Shown here in pieces: positions 49,534 to 62,109 of a stretch of DNA of 64,000 nucleotides. Source of the stretch: Pachyseris speciosa (Eukaryota > Cnidaria > Anthozoa > Scleractinia > Pachyseridae); NCBI GenBank assembly GCA_016490735.1, contig JAEMWC010000280.1, positions 817,001 to 881,000 of the forward strand, in the 5' to 3' direction. Both the position numbers and the translations under genes were made by a program. The notes under the pieces are model-generated. The model had not been told where the DNA came from and searched no databases. It saw nothing but the letters and a program-made list of their open reading frames with translations. Within the stretch, counting starts at the first letter, position 1. Each line of letters begins with the position of its first letter.

Positions 49534-52500
49534 TTAACAAGAATAATTAAGGGTAAAGAAACTATTTATGCTACGAAAGGAGACTAATTAATAAGAAAGG
49601 GATAAATTAAGGTGTTTGACCTGAGAATTTAAAGAAGGCTGCTCCCAAAGGATGTGCATGGCTTCCTTGATTTTCAATTGGAAGCTAGTGGAAGCAGAGT
49701 CGAGAATTCTAAAACAATCTTCAGAACAAAGAACTTAAACTGGAATTCTCGTAATTTCATTTCTTTGCAAGTTGTTCTAACTGAGCTGAATATTGTCTTT
49801 CAAGTATCGGTTTCCATGGGTATTACCTTGTCCCACCTTTTCATGCCAGTTTGATCGTCCATGTAGGTTTTATTAATCAATAACCAGTAGAAGTCTTTCG
49901 ATTTTAGAGAAATTTAATTTAACACCACGTTCTAGACAAAAAGAAGTTGGATCGAAAGCAAAATCGTTTTGATTCTTCTGCCGATAGTTTCTTACTAACT
50001 GATTTGGCGAGTAGATGCTTAGGGATGGCATTGATAACCTGATAAAACTGTAAAAAAAATGTGCTTCTTAAACGGTATTTGCTGTGGAAGTCGTTAAAGG
50101 ATCAAAAACGTTCATCAGAATCCAAAAGGTCCATAATTGATATTATTCGTCTGGAATACCATTCTTTGTTGAAGAAAGGCTTTCTTCCGATTAAAATGTC
50201 TTTGTTATTAAATGAAATTGTTTCGCACATGTTGTCGTGGTTATAAAGTGCCTTAAGTTCACTGAAATATAAGAGAATATCCTTGTAAAAGGTTATTAGC
50301 TGATCTTCCTAACCACATAGTTTAGTTTTCTCTTTGTTCAGAGTGAGGCCCCAAATGTTACCAAAGTCCATTAAAATTTGTAATGCATTCTCAACCGATG
50401 GTATGTCAGCGCAGATTAGATTGGTGTCATCTGCGAACTGGCTTATTTTAATATCATTGCCGCATAGAGGAACACCTTTAACAATATCACTTTGGCGGAT
50501 TTTGTTAGGCATAAGCTCCGTAGCTAATACAAACAGAAACGGAGAAAGCTGGCATCCTAGCCTCACCCCCCAGAGGGTTTTATCCATTTCGAAGCATAGC
50601 CGTTGTTGAGAACTGTGCTTTCAATGTTATTATAGAAAATTTCAATCCAACTTCTGAGGCTTTCACCAAAGTTATGTTTCTAGTGCCTTATGAATAATTG
50701 GCCATTCCAATGTATCAAAAGCTTTACGGAAATCTATAGAGAGTAATATCCCAGAGCTCTTATCCAATTTAGTTTGTTCCAACAAATCACATATAAGTCT
50801 TATATTTTCCCCTATATATCGTCCTTTAATGAACCCAGTTTGATCTGTATGGATCAAAAAATGAAGTGTAGATTCCATTCTAGTGGCTATTGCTTTTGCT
50901 GCTATTTTACAATCCACATTTAAGAGAGTGATCGGGCGCCAATTCTTAAGATCTAATAGTGAGGATTCGTCCTTTGGTAACAATGTTATCACGCCCTTGC
51001 GCTGTGAGATTGATAGTTCACCTTTTACGTAAACATGGTTAAGGCTTCTAACTAAATCGTCTCCAAGGATATGAAAAAATTCGATATAAAATTTGGTTGT
51101 AAAGCTATCTTCTCCCGGCGATTTGTCTTTACTGAATGACGATAAGATTTCTTTACATTCTTCATATGTTAGAGGACCTTCTAACTTATCGCGCATATCT
51201 TCTGTTATTCGAGGAATTTCCAGATTATTAGTGAACTCCTGATATTCATTTGATGTTACCATAGTTTCAGAGGAGTAAAGATTATTATAGTAAGATTCTA
51301 TCTCTAGCAGAATATGTGCTTCATTCGTTATGTCTTTCCCGGTGTCGCTTTCGAGTTCCGATATTACTTTTCTATTGTAGTTTCTTTTGTCTAAATTAAA
51401 AAAGTACTTGGTAGGACGCTCACCATTTTCTACCCATCGGCACTTGGATCTGTACATTGCCGCACGACCTTTACGCTCATAAATTTCATTTAATTCTCTT
51501 TTTAGATCCTCGAAGTGTTTAAGTTCTTTCTCTATGTTCTCTACATTGTCACTATTACATATGATATTATCCACTTCCTCCAATAATTTGTTAACTTCAA
51601 GTTCGCGCATCCTCTTAATGGTCGCTTTACTTTTAGCAAAAGATATGGTAGCTGATCTGATTTCCATTTTCAATAACTCACACAACAGTTGGGCGTCTTT
51701 AACTTCTTTGTATTTATTCCTCAAAGAAGGGTATAACTCCCTCACCATTTCCAAATATTCATCATCGGCAAGTAGCGACTTATTAAATTTCCAAAAACCT
51801 GGTCCCCTAAGGTTAGTTTCTGGAATGGAAAAAGTTACATAAACTGCGCAACGATCGGGAGCTATTGAGGGTTGGATATCAGACTTAATAACATGCTTGG
51901 ATAGGTTCTTACCTATTGAAGAAAGTCTATTCGCGATTTCACATCTAAAGCTTCTGAGAGATAGGAATATTTGTTGACGTTCGGGCTTTTCACCCTTTGG
52001 ATGTCGATCAAGGCGAACATTTCCAAAGTAATTAAAACCGCATTTCGAAAACTTTTTGGTTTCCATCTTGCGCCACCTTTTTTGTCTTTCCTTGATAAAG
52101 TGCAGTTCCAGTCACCTCCTACAAATAGTGCATTCAGTTCCGACTTATCAATTAACAAACTATTGAATAAATTGAACCTTTCTGAAGAAAGCCTCGAGCA
52201 ATCGAAACTAAAGGTAATTAACACTATTCTCTCGCAATTGTCTGTGAAAGAATAGTCGGCTTTGACTTTGGTAGAAGGATCTACTAGGATGCATACACCT
52301 CTACTGTGATTACTACCATGAGAGAAAAAAATCTGTGCTCTCCATTCGTTTCTCCAAACACTTTCGTCGGAGCTTTCGGAATAAGTTTCTTGTAGAAAAT
52401 AGAAGGATGCTTTTTTATCTTTGAGATAGGTAAATATGCCTCGCCTTTTAGTTGAGTCCCTAATGCCCCGCACATTAAGAGATACGATTTTACAATTTCT

Positions 52501-52831
52501 GTTAACACCAATAACGTTAACCATACTGACTAATTGCCTATTAAATGATTCAACTCAAAAACGACAACAATTAATGTGACAGAAAAGAAAATGAATAATC
52601 GATAACAAAAGAAAACGTCGAAAAAAGCAGTTACAACAACAGCAACAACTGTCGAACAAATACACTTTGGACAAATTAAGTTATGGAGAAAGGAAAAGAA
52701 AAGAAAAAAAAGAAAAACACTGATGATTAAAATCTAAGTTTAGGAGATCTTCTTTCCTTCTGCATCAGCAAATCCTTTCCCCTTCCAAGCTTAAATTCCC
52801 CTCATGTATCATTAATTGTGCGGTTTACTCT

Positions 52832-53047
52832 TTAGAGACTATCAAGATCGCTATAATCATGAATCCTAATTGGTCTGCCGTCAGGCGAAGTTTTAACAAA
52901 TATTTTCCCATCAAGGATCCATACGCTCAGCAGCAGACCTTCCAACCTTTTCTCGTTGGCTTTTTTAATTAGACCTCGTCTGAATGAAGTTAAATTTTCA
53001 TTAATAAAGATTTTTTTCCCCTTCCACACGTGTTGCAGCCGACGCAT
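52832..53047 (-). pseudogene. LINE ORF1 C-terminal fragment
   Basis: The 71-codon frame includes GKKIFINENLTSFRRGLIKK and LSVWILDGKIFVKTSPDGRP. This is the C-terminal fold seen in many LINE ORF1 proteins, with the order INENLT, Arg-rich helix, WILDGKIFVK. The upstream part is lost at 53,047. Confidence 0.5.
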
Positions 53048-56000
53048 CTGGGTAGAGATCCGCCAAATTTACATGTTTCAAACCAGCTCTCTTCTTGTAG
53101 CGGAGCACCATGGTTAAGAAAATATGGTAACCCATCTATTCGAGAAAATTTGGTTTTGGTCACCGTCGTACGCCCGTACGTACGCCGGTACGTCCGTCCC
53201 TCCATGTATGCGATGTGAATTGTCCCATTAATTGTGTGTTGTAACCCGCGTTTTGTGTACATTTTTTGATATTGGACGTCAATGTTATGGCCAATTGACA
53301 CCTGTCAAAACAAGGTATCCGCTGACCAGTAGAACATGACCATATCGCGGGCTCAAGTTTAGACCTCATCGAGGTGTGCTGTTTTTTTTTTTAACTTTAC
53401 CGCTGACCAGGTAACGGTTTTTGGATTGGATCACAGGCTCAAGCCAGGTGTAGGACACCCAAATCAAAACGAGGCTTAATTTTTCGCGCGCTTTTTGCGA
53501 CTCGAGATTTCACATTCAGTTAGCTTCTTCATTTTGAGCACAACAACTTCATCTTCTTCGAAGTTCTGTCTTTTAATTCGCGTAAAAGGCATGAAAATCA
53601 AGGAATACTTAAAAGATGCTCCGGAAGGTGAATTTTCAACTGATAAAATGGAAGAGCAAAAGGTTTTTCTCAGGAAATTCTTAAATTTTGGATCCACTTG
53701 TATGGCGACCGGATTGTGAGGTTGAAAAACAAAATGATTTAACGCTTCAAGGGCTTGTTCACTTTACCGCGGCATCTTCCAACTCACCACGAAAGTTCAC
53801 TTAACAATTCACCGGCATTAATGGGAGGAACGAGTAGCTAAAACTTGATGGAAGAAGTTCTTTCTTTGGACAAACCGTTTGCTACTTTTGTAGATGCGTT
53901 TTTTACTTTAGTGGATCGATGCGTATTTTCAAGTGGTAGAAAGCTGGACAACACAGGTAACTTAAATAAATTGAAACTTAGCATTTGAGGTTTAATCGCT
54001 TTTACTTTTAGTCAGGAATGAAGCTTGTATTTATGTCTCGACTGGATATAAGTAGCAATCTACTCGAGCTCGTTCTGGACACAAAGAAGTAGCTAGTCGA
54101 ATTGTTTGTTTGTTGTTTTGCAAGCGAACGAGTGTTTTCCTCCGCTTGGCTGTCTGTATATGTTTTTCGACGTCAGTGTTTCTATATTGTTAAGAACTGA
54201 AAGAAACGTTTGCCCTTATGTTATTAACACGTAATCGCAATGAGTCTTCGTAAAGTATCTCTCATTTTTTGCGCGACGAGGGCAATTTCAGCAAATTTCT
54301 GAAAACGCAAGGATATTAATCCTTAATTTTACTCGGCCCCATGCGATTACCTATCCAAACTATCAGGATTGTTTTCCTTTTTCTCTTTTCTACGACATTT
54401 AAGCTTATGTCTAAGTTTTTTTTCCCATGAATTAAAGCAAATTCAAGCAAGAATTTTTTAAAAACGACCCCAGCACTGTTCCTTGTCGTTCTAAAACACT
54501 GACTCAGCAATGAAAAGATTAATTCCATTTGTATTTCGTTTCCAGTTTCGAAATTTCTCTCGTTAATTCCGCTGCGAAGACAACTAATGTTTTCAGTAAT
54601 GGCTGCCGTTTCGAAGGGAAATTTTGTTGAGCTTTCTCTGTTTGCTGAAGCGTTGATTGGCCATATAAGGTAGTGCAGATATATAAGCTGAGAGCCTGTG
54701 TCCCGCTAGGTGTTGAATTGACAACCAAATTGGAGTCAAATGCACCCAGATGGGAAAGAACTGTGCAAATTGACTGATATTGTATTTGTTTCTTATTATA
54801 CTTGTCAGAAGTTATTGTTGAGTCAGATTTCCGAAATATATATTGGTTTCCAGCTATTTCCCGGTTGAGGACTCCACGTTTTAGGGTTGCCCTGCATTGC
54901 AACAAAATCTGGGGAATCAATATGTAAAAAAAACCCTCCAAGTCGAGCCAAAGATCTTTCCAGAGAGGAGAGCTGACCGTGTCTAACTGACCCTTTACTT
55001 TAATTGTGATAATTGCCGTTAGCACACTAATCTGGCAATGGCTGGTCAACGGCTAGCTAAACTAATGACTGTACTGTGGACTAGAACAACTAATTACACA
55101 GCTGATAGGAACAGACAGAAAGCTAATAAAAAAGCCCTAATTAAGCACAATACTAGCTTTAAAAAGGTTGACCGATGACGCATGTACTACAGAAAAAAGA
55201 AGACCATTCCAGACCGGGATTGTTCTAGGGAAGAACGAATATTTGTATGCACCTTTTCCCAAGGTTGGAGGTGGTGGGTTACACTTGACAAGTGTATCAT
55301 TTAAAAAGTCAATTTAGTATGATGAACCCCCTCTCAGAGGATATAACCTCTACTAAGGGGTCACTTACAATTTTCATGTTCCCCAAAGGGTGGGCAATTT
55401 GGACTGCATTCGTGCATGAATATACAAGCTAAGAACAAGACATCAAGCTTAAATTCGAATTCAGATTTATAGTGTAGCATTTGCCATCTACATATTGTAT
55501 TCAAAGGATGACAACCTCAAAGTCCAAATATACCAACTTTTACATGAAATACAGCAAAGCAGCATTCTGGCCTTGAATAAAAGTTCAGATCATTGCCTCT
55601 TCAGACCATAACATGTGGGCAGAGTATGCACAACAATGCGTCGGCTTCCACAATTTCAAGGCGAGTGTTAATTACCTTCCCGTTGTTAACACTGTCAACC
55701 AAGACTACCGATGTTTCCTCAATTGCGTTTCGCACAGGATAGGCTTTTTTGATTTATGCTTTGGACAGATCACAACCCGCTACAGCCAAAAGTCTGAATG
55801 CCAATCGTTTTCGGAGTGTGAAATTTTCGCCATACCTGTCTTGTAATTTCTGTCCAAATATTAGTAAACATGGCTTCTTTGAAAAACTCTTTCCTGGAAA
55901 AGTCGAAGTAATATCTTTAAAACATCTTTGACACAATAGGCTAGTTTCTAATTAAATGCAAATTATTCCCCTGAACCTCGACTCTCTTCTTTTGTTCTCC

Positions 56001-56349
56001 CACAATTCGAAACTAGCCTAGTTCTACACTGTCCTTGTCGAGACGAGAATTGGGCGCCATTTTCAACCGGATGTGAGGTCACTTTTTGTGTGATGATTGT
56101 GGAAAAAAACTGCCTAGTCTTTGGCCCCTCCCTGCGACAACTTTAAAAAAGTTTAAGAGGAGATTAGGCTGTGTTCCTTTTGTCATATTATCATTTTTAG
56201 CGAATACGCATGCGCAAACTCCTGTAATCCAATACGCAGTTGTGTATCATATGGAGAATTCCATGAATACTTTGAGCTATATATATCGTTCTCAATCTTT
56301 ATGTAAGCTAAGTGGGACTGAGCTGCGAAGTAAGAAAGGGATCTGTCAC
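53048..56349. other. Mostly non-coding, some repeat-derived ORFs
   Basis: The first 450 bases contain CGTACG-rich low-complexity sequence and a repeat that I link with LINE 5' regions in corals. A 176-codon minus-strand frame at 54,519-55,049 has no recognisable domain. No splice-supported gene is evident. Confidence 0.3.
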
Positions 56350-56352
56350 TTA

Positions 56353-56761
56353 AGCCGCTGTTACACGTTGAAACGTTTGGCTGAAACTTGTGTGCAACGG
56401 CGCTGCGAAACAAGTTTTAGCAGGCGTTTCGGTTTCGTGAAACTTTATCGGCTTCCGTTGCGAGACAAGTTTCACGAAAAGTAGAACCGCTTTCTACCTC
56501 TGCAACGGTCGCAACAATCGCAATTGTGATAAAAACAACAGTTTCACTGTGTAACACCACTTCGTGAAACTGGTCTCGCTCGGTCTTGTCACGCTACGCT
56601 GCGTAAGCCATGGAACTAGTTTTGCGGGAATTTCGAGACCCGTTTCAACGTTCCTGAACAAGTTTCGACCTTTCATGTTACACAGTTCAATGCCTGCTGA
56701 AACTTTCTCATCGCCGTTGCACACAAGTTTCAGGTAAAAGTTTCAACGTGTAACAGCGGCT
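56353..56761. mobile_element. Harbinger-type MITE with TTA target duplication
   Basis: The ends AGCCGCTGTTACACGTTGAA and TTCAACGTGTAACAGCGGCT are perfect complements. TTA flanks both sides (56,350-56,352 and 56,762-56,764). Three-base TWA duplications are typical of PIF/Harbinger. The internal sequence has repeated GTTTCACG-like motifs in both orientations. Confidence 0.7.
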
Positions 56762-56764
56762 TTA

Positions 56765-58282
56765 TTGTTTAAAGGCCCCCTGCCTGCGGGTTGCGGGTAT
56801 CTGAATGACTAGCGAGGGACCAATGCTCGAACTCTCGGGCCTCATCGTCATGGTACGACGCTCAAGCAAACGGTACCATTACTGGACTTTTTTTTTCTTT
56901 TAATAATTACCGTTGTTCACTCCCGGCTGGTATAAACGATCGGCGCAAGAACTTAGTGGAAACGCTACGAAGTGACTTTGCGTTTTTGGCATGTGTTTTC
57001 TCGAAAATTAAGCGCAAAACAGCGAACAAAATAGATGGCAATGTTTACCACACGAAAACAAGCTTGTGAAAAAGGCTGAAAAAGTTACTTAGTATAGTTT
57101 TCCCCAGAGCTCTTCGGAGTTAAGTTCACTTGTATAGTTTTCCCCAGAGCTCTTCGGAGTTAAGTTCACTTGTATACGTATAATTATATTCACGCTTGAA
57201 TTACGTGAGGAAACACGTCAGTATGTACTAGAAAATATTACCAATATGCATTACTCTAATATACATGAGCGCCGTGTTTAAACATTAACTCTTTCTATAC
57301 CGGCGATTTGGTCGCTTTTTTACATATCCGGAGGGTGGGAAGTCAAATCGACCTGGCTACTCCATGTAAGGGGTTACCACGGAGATTTCGCTGGTCCACA
57401 ACACCGAGGGCTCTATCTTTGTTGTTACGCTCGTCACGCTAGCTGTCGTTTATTTCTAAACGATCACAGCAGCTACAATTCGTTACTTATTTGATTTATA
57501 AGTGTGTTTTTCGAGCCATTTTCCACCTCAGAAGCCCCCTGCCTGGCATCATAAATCTGGGTTGATGAATAGAGGCAATCCTTTGAAAGGAAACAGAAGT
57601 GAGACGCAATTTCACACGAGCTGGGCCGTTCAAAGTATTCGACCGAATGATGGCAATTCACGGAGTGAAGTTGTGAGTGGATTCCGGGACCTGGCATGGC
57701 AATTTCGGCGAGTTTTGAATATTAAATAACGCAATCGGTGCAATATTATGTCAGCAGGACCGGGTGGCTCGACACGGTTCTAAAAAATTTCTGAAATGGA
57801 AATTGGTGGACTTTCACGCTGGCGGTATACAGGAGTTTCCCATAATTCCTTTGGGTCACAAACGCGAAAATGACAGACCAGTGAGAGCAACTGAAATCAA
57901 ACGCCTCATCCACGTCGCGCTAAAGAAGTGAGCAGAAAATTGTGGAACAGATGGTAAGTGGAGTCGAAGTTTGCTGGCAATGCAGACTTTTGGCTTTAAG
58001 AGGAATTTTTGTCTTAGAATGTTCAAGACAAAATTGCATATTTTACGGTGTTGTCCGGGGCGTGTTTGGTTTTGCAACATAATAAAAGGTTATATTCAAT
58101 GAAAATTAGGAGTTTTGGACAGTTTAGAGGGTAATAAAGTGTAAACAACTGATTATTTGGCAAAAGTAGTGGTTCATTTCAAACGTAGTCCGGGATTTGA
58201 GAAAGTTGTGGGTTTTCAAGGCAGGGTGCACAAATGCACCATATTTGGTAAACCTGTTGGAAAAGAGTTTTAACTCCTTATT
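56765..58282. other. Non-coding, with a 40-bp tandem duplication
   Basis: I see no gene. The only clear structure is a 40-base unit repeated twice at 57,092-57,171. Confidence 0.4.
57092..57171. repeat. 40-bp perfect tandem duplication
   Basis: The unit starting GTATAGTTTTCCCCAGAGCT occurs twice, exactly, at 57,092-57,131 and 57,132-57,171. Confidence 0.85.
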
Positions 58283-58859
58283 TCATGAGAAGAAACGCTC
58301 GCAGTCAGCCTGGAACGTTCTAATAGAGTCAGCCTGCCGCAGCTGAATTGGAAAACTATTCCAAAGAACTCCCTCAGAGTAGTTAGTTTGACGTTTCACT
58401 CGTTTCACTCGTTTTACTGCAAGTTTGCCTTCTGTGTTCCTTAAGGAGTAATTAGAGACGCCACTACGGTTAACAAATTTAGAACTAAGATAACCGAGAG
58501 CGAGACCATTTAGCGACTTATAAACCATCACAGCCTTATGGATTGAATGTTGAGAATCAAGTTTTATCCATCCAAGTTTTTGGATGAGAAAATCAACGTT
58601 GGCTTCATGATTCGAGTAAGTAAGGATACGCGCAGCGCGATTTTGGAGTTTTGAAGTTTATTAGCTACAGTTTTACTGCAGCGTCCCCAAACAGAATTGC
58701 AGTAATCATAGTGAGGCTGTACTAAAGACATGAAAATTGATCGGACAGTCTCGTGTGCAACAAAACACCTCACTCTCTTCAACGGATCAATATCAGACGC
58801 GATTTTCTTACAAAACGGTAAAAAATAAGCAAGGCTGGTTACACGGCGAGGAAAATATA

Positions 58860-58925
58860 TATTTAAACCAATATTTCGGGAGGCACAGTCTTCCTTCATC
58901 AGGGTGTTACATATTATGTAACACT
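58860..58925 (-). ncRNA. Penelope-type hammerhead relic inside LINE fragment
   Basis: On the minus strand CCCTGATGAAGGAAG, a short loop, CCTCCCGAAATATTGG follows an AACACC strand. The CTGATGA and GAAA boxes are intact. Stem II pairs imperfectly and stem I has only about three pairs. It lies in a non-LINE patch (about 58,800-58,960) that looks like the tail of a PLE or retrozyme. Confidence 0.4.
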
Positions 58926-58974
58926 CACCACTAGTAGTTCTCACCTCTCGTTTCTGTAGAATTACAAGGGATTA

Positions 58975-59735
58975 TAAGATTGATTAAAGATAGTACAGAG
59001 TGGATAAGCTATTGAATCAGCACATTCGCGCAAGAGCGTTGCAGATATTTTGTCTAAGCCAGTAGATTTTGATTTACATATCATTTGGATAAAAGCAAAA
59101 GAACCTTGGAGACGGTAGTTTGTGAAATACTGTCTTCATTGACATGAATATTATTTGCGGACTTGCATTTTGGATCCAGTAGAAGAAAATGGTCATTAAA
59201 GGCATTAGACAGCTCATGAGAATCGTAAATACAATTGCCATTAGGGAGCTTCATTCCATTTACAACAGAATCGTGTGATTTCCTGGGTTCATTAACAATT
59301 AACTCTCCAGGTGTTACGCGAATCACCTTGGGACGCACTGAGTGCATGCTTATGTTTACCATATTGCGAACTTTTGCCAATCTTTTGCATTGCCAGAACG
59401 AGTGGCTTTTAGTTTGAGAATATCTCTTGCATGCAAATGCTTTTTTGAGTTGCGAGGTAATCCAAGGTGATTTGCAAGAACGAACACGTTTATTTCGAAA
59501 CGTGGGGCATGCTTGTCAACACAATTAAGGACAATTTTTTCCAAACATCCCACATATCATTTGGGTTGTCATAATTACATATGATCTGCCAATTTTGATG
59601 GGCGTAGCGAAAGTTGGAAGAATTGAAGTTCTTGAATTTTCTATGGGTAACTGTAGTATGGCCGTTAGAGGTCGATCAATAGAAATCTTTCCATAAACGT
59701 AAACGAGGCCGTGATCACTTTTTACTATATGTCAT
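58975..59735 (-). repeat. Direct repeat copy 1 (LINE linker)
   Basis: This segment parallels 60,152-60,820 with high similarity (for example TAAGCTATTGAATCAGCACA in both), interrupted by indels. The offset is about 1.18 kb. It reads as the pre-RT linker of a CR1/L2 LINE (NGNCIYDSHELSNAFNDHF). Confidence 0.7.
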
Positions 59736-60151
59736 GAGTTATAGGAACACCGTCAATCATAAGTAATGGAGAGTTGTGAAGTGTGCTTAGCCTTTGCCTT
59801 GATCCGATCAACATAAACTCAGTTTTAGACGCATTAAGAGTAAGTTTGTTAGCAGTTAGCCATTTTTCAACTCTGGCAAGGTCTTCGTTTAAAATAGTGT
59901 TGATATTTGCTTTAAGCAATGCAGTAACAGTGCAATGAAGAGGTCGAAAGCCCGATTGATGGCTTGAAATGAGTTTGTGTTTAGTAAAATAATTATAGAG
60001 TTGATCATAGATGATTCTCCCAAATACTTTTGCTACAACAGGAATTACTGAAATTGTGCGGTAATTATTTTGATCTGAGCGTTCATCCTGTCTGAACAAG
60101 GGGATGACTTTAGAAAGTTTCCATTCATCAGGGAAAACTCCAGAAACAATA

Positions 60152-60820
60152 GATTGATTAAAGATAGTACAGAGCGGATAAGCTATTGAATCAGCACATT
60201 CGCGCAAGAGCGTTGCAGATATTTTGTCTAAACCAGTAGATTTTGATTTACATATAATTTGGATAAAAGCAAAAGAACCTTGGAGACGGTGGTTTGTTTT
60301 TAAATTGGAATTTGCAATGAACAGTCTCGGTTAAATAATCTAAATGTGAAATAGTGTCTTCATTGACATGAATATTATTTGCCGATTTGGGTCCAGTAAA
60401 AGAAAAATGATCATTAACGGCATTAGACAGCTCATGAGAATCGTAAATACAATTGCCACTAGGGAGCTTAATTTCTTTTATAACAGAATGGTGTGATTTC
60501 CTAGACATAATTTCATTAACAATTCTCCAGGTGTTACGCGAATCACCTTGGGACTACCCTGGTCAATGTTGTAAGCCCAGCTATCAGTTTCTTCAAGTAT
60601 TGAGTAACATCCCACATATCATTTGGGTTGTCATAATTACTTATGATCTGCCAATTTTGATGGGCGTAGCGAAAGTTGGAAGAATTGAAGTTCCTAAATT
60701 TGCTATGAGTAACTGTAGTATGGCCCTTAGAAGGTCGATCAATAGAAAGCTTTCCATAAACGTAAACAAGGCTGTGATCGCTTATCCCTATATGTCATGG
60801 GTGCCCCTGCTCCGTTGAAG
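60152..60820 (-). repeat. Direct repeat copy 2 (LINE linker)
   Basis: Second copy of the segment above, contiguous with the RT N-terminal part at 59,725-60,207. The coding trace is SGNCIYDSHELSNAVNDHF. Confidence 0.7.
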
Positions 60821-60840
60821 TTGAATTAGTTTCGTACATA

Positions 60841-61681
60841 CTGTCGCTCGACTAGCTAGTGATAACGCTGATAGCTAACCTTCTACTATATATTATGGAT
60901 GACCGATAGAGATCGACAGAGAAGATAATATGAAGCTTAGGGGTCTGTCACGACAATTCCTGTTATAAGTTTGTTCAAATTGTGAGGAATTATTTTTTCT
61001 ATTACATGAATAGTCCAAGTAACACGGAAAGGTTGATTTCGAATCATTTGTTGGAAGAAAGGAAACTAGTATTATTTTACAGTGATTTTTCCAAGACACA
61101 AAACTTGAAAACTGCTAACCTAACTTTTTTCAAGTTGTAATCCATTTCCTCCTCGTCATCGCTGGCCATAGACAACCGCAAATAGTTTCAGTGCATGTAT
61201 TAAGTGTTCTGCACGAAAACTGCAAAACACATATTTCAGTTTATCCAAATTGCGTGACAGTGCCCCTTTACTCTGAGCCTTAGTCTATTTTTTGGCTCGT
61301 GACAGTCCAAGTAGCCACGTGTTTTTGCTATGATTGGTCCGTTTACTAACGAAGAGCGTCGCAAATGTCATTCCTAACGTGATGGCGGCGTATGTGCGAA
61401 CACGACCAGTCACTAATCTCCGAATCTGGCCCACATCAACTCTGGCTAAAAGTCCAAGTAGGAAGTTTCAAATAATTTTTAACTTGCACTGCTCATAGAC
61501 CACCAAACAAAACCTTGGAGTTAGCGAGTTTATACTGGCGACACATTAGTTTCGGAACTGTCACTCGGATAATAAAACTTCAGCGTGGCTAATCTGCAAC
61601 GAAGACAACTGCCGCGAACGGTTTCTTTTTATCTCAGAGATGGCGAATTAATCTTATTTAATAAGCTGCTATGCCAAAGAC
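60841..61681. other. Non-coding
   Basis: I see no gene, repeat pair or structured element that I can support here. Confidence 0.4.
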
Positions 61682-61845
61682 ATGTTCAAAGATGAGGAGT
61701 TCTTCGCTCTTTATGACTTTTACAGCTCAAAAAGTCCTATTTCCCTGCGATTCCTATCCTCCATTTGACCTCAACGAAATGGATGATTTAGATTGTTTTG
61801 CTGAGTTTAGAGTCCATAAGTGTGATAGCCCTTCTTAGAATACCG
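61682..61845 (+). pseudogene. Fragment of a PIF/Harbinger-type transposase N-terminus
   Basis: From the ATG at 61,682, MFKDEEFFALYDFYSSKSP and, after a one-base shift, SYPPFDLNEMDDLDCFAEFR read as the start of a transposase family common in corals (N-terminal part of DDE nuclease proteins). No DDE domain follows, and the frame ends near 61,845. The family call is from memory of the pattern and is uncertain. Confidence 0.35.
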
Positions 61846-62109
61846 GACAATTTCTAGCCGGTCGCCTTCGTTTTCGTCCCAGGCGCATTCTACCGATGAG
61901 ATTTCAGCCTACGAGCAGACTTTAGAAGTTTTTGTTGGGGCGTGAGTCATGGGGACGGCGAAGCCGCGAGAAGATTGGGGCGGTCTCTCCTTGCCACGGC
62001 TTTTCACACAATAAGTCATAACATCCAACTGCCAGATGTTGTCAGCTCAAATTGTCCAGGTTGTGGACATTAATATTCAGTCGACTCTTTCAAACGAATC
62101 ACTGTCTCT

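Larger units (their letters stand above)
48379..52524 (-). pseudogene. LINE ORF2: AP endonuclease plus reverse transcriptase
   Basis: The start at 52,524 gives CKIVSLNVRGIRDSTKRRG and FVGGDWNCTLSRKDKKGG (endonuclease). A frame break near 51,915-52,060 leads to a long frame (to 50,672) with the linker, then RT blocks SISQRKGVITLLPKDESS, NWRPITLLNVDCKIAAKAIA and LLSIDFRKAFDTLEWP. After a break near 50,650, LGCQLSPFLFVLATELMPNK and SQFADDTNLICADI (catalytic Asp pair) appear at 50,587-50,309. The C-terminal part is degraded and split by MITEs. Confidence 0.8.
48118..53047 (-). mobile_element. Tx1/L1-clade LINE (third), with two MITE insertions
   Basis: ORF1 remains lie at 53,047-52,832, ORF2 from 52,524 to about 48,380, and the 3' end at a T tract near 48,118-48,126. 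Insertions are a MITE at 48,611-48,870 and another at 49,154-49,533. RT parts are split over several frames. It is the same family as the LINE at 40,904. Confidence 0.8.
58283..60840 (-). mobile_element. CR1/L2-type LINE fragments, partly duplicated
   Basis: The RT C-terminal pieces are at 58,531-58,283 (YSEGVLWNSFPIQLRQADS) and 58,944-58,564 (VQPHYDYCNSVWGRC). The RT N-terminal part is at 60,207-59,725 (WKLSKVIPLFRQDERSDQNN), but it jumps from block 2-3 directly to WLTANKLTLNASKTEFMLIG, so the catalytic blocks are deleted. Upstream linker sequence is present twice (58,975-59,730 and 60,152-60,820). All parts are dead. Confidence 0.7.

Noticed and set aside
54519..55049. 176-codon minus-strand ORF
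   Set aside because: No motif, no neighbouring gene or splice signals, and composition like translated AT-rich DNA. Kept only as a note in the spacer entry.
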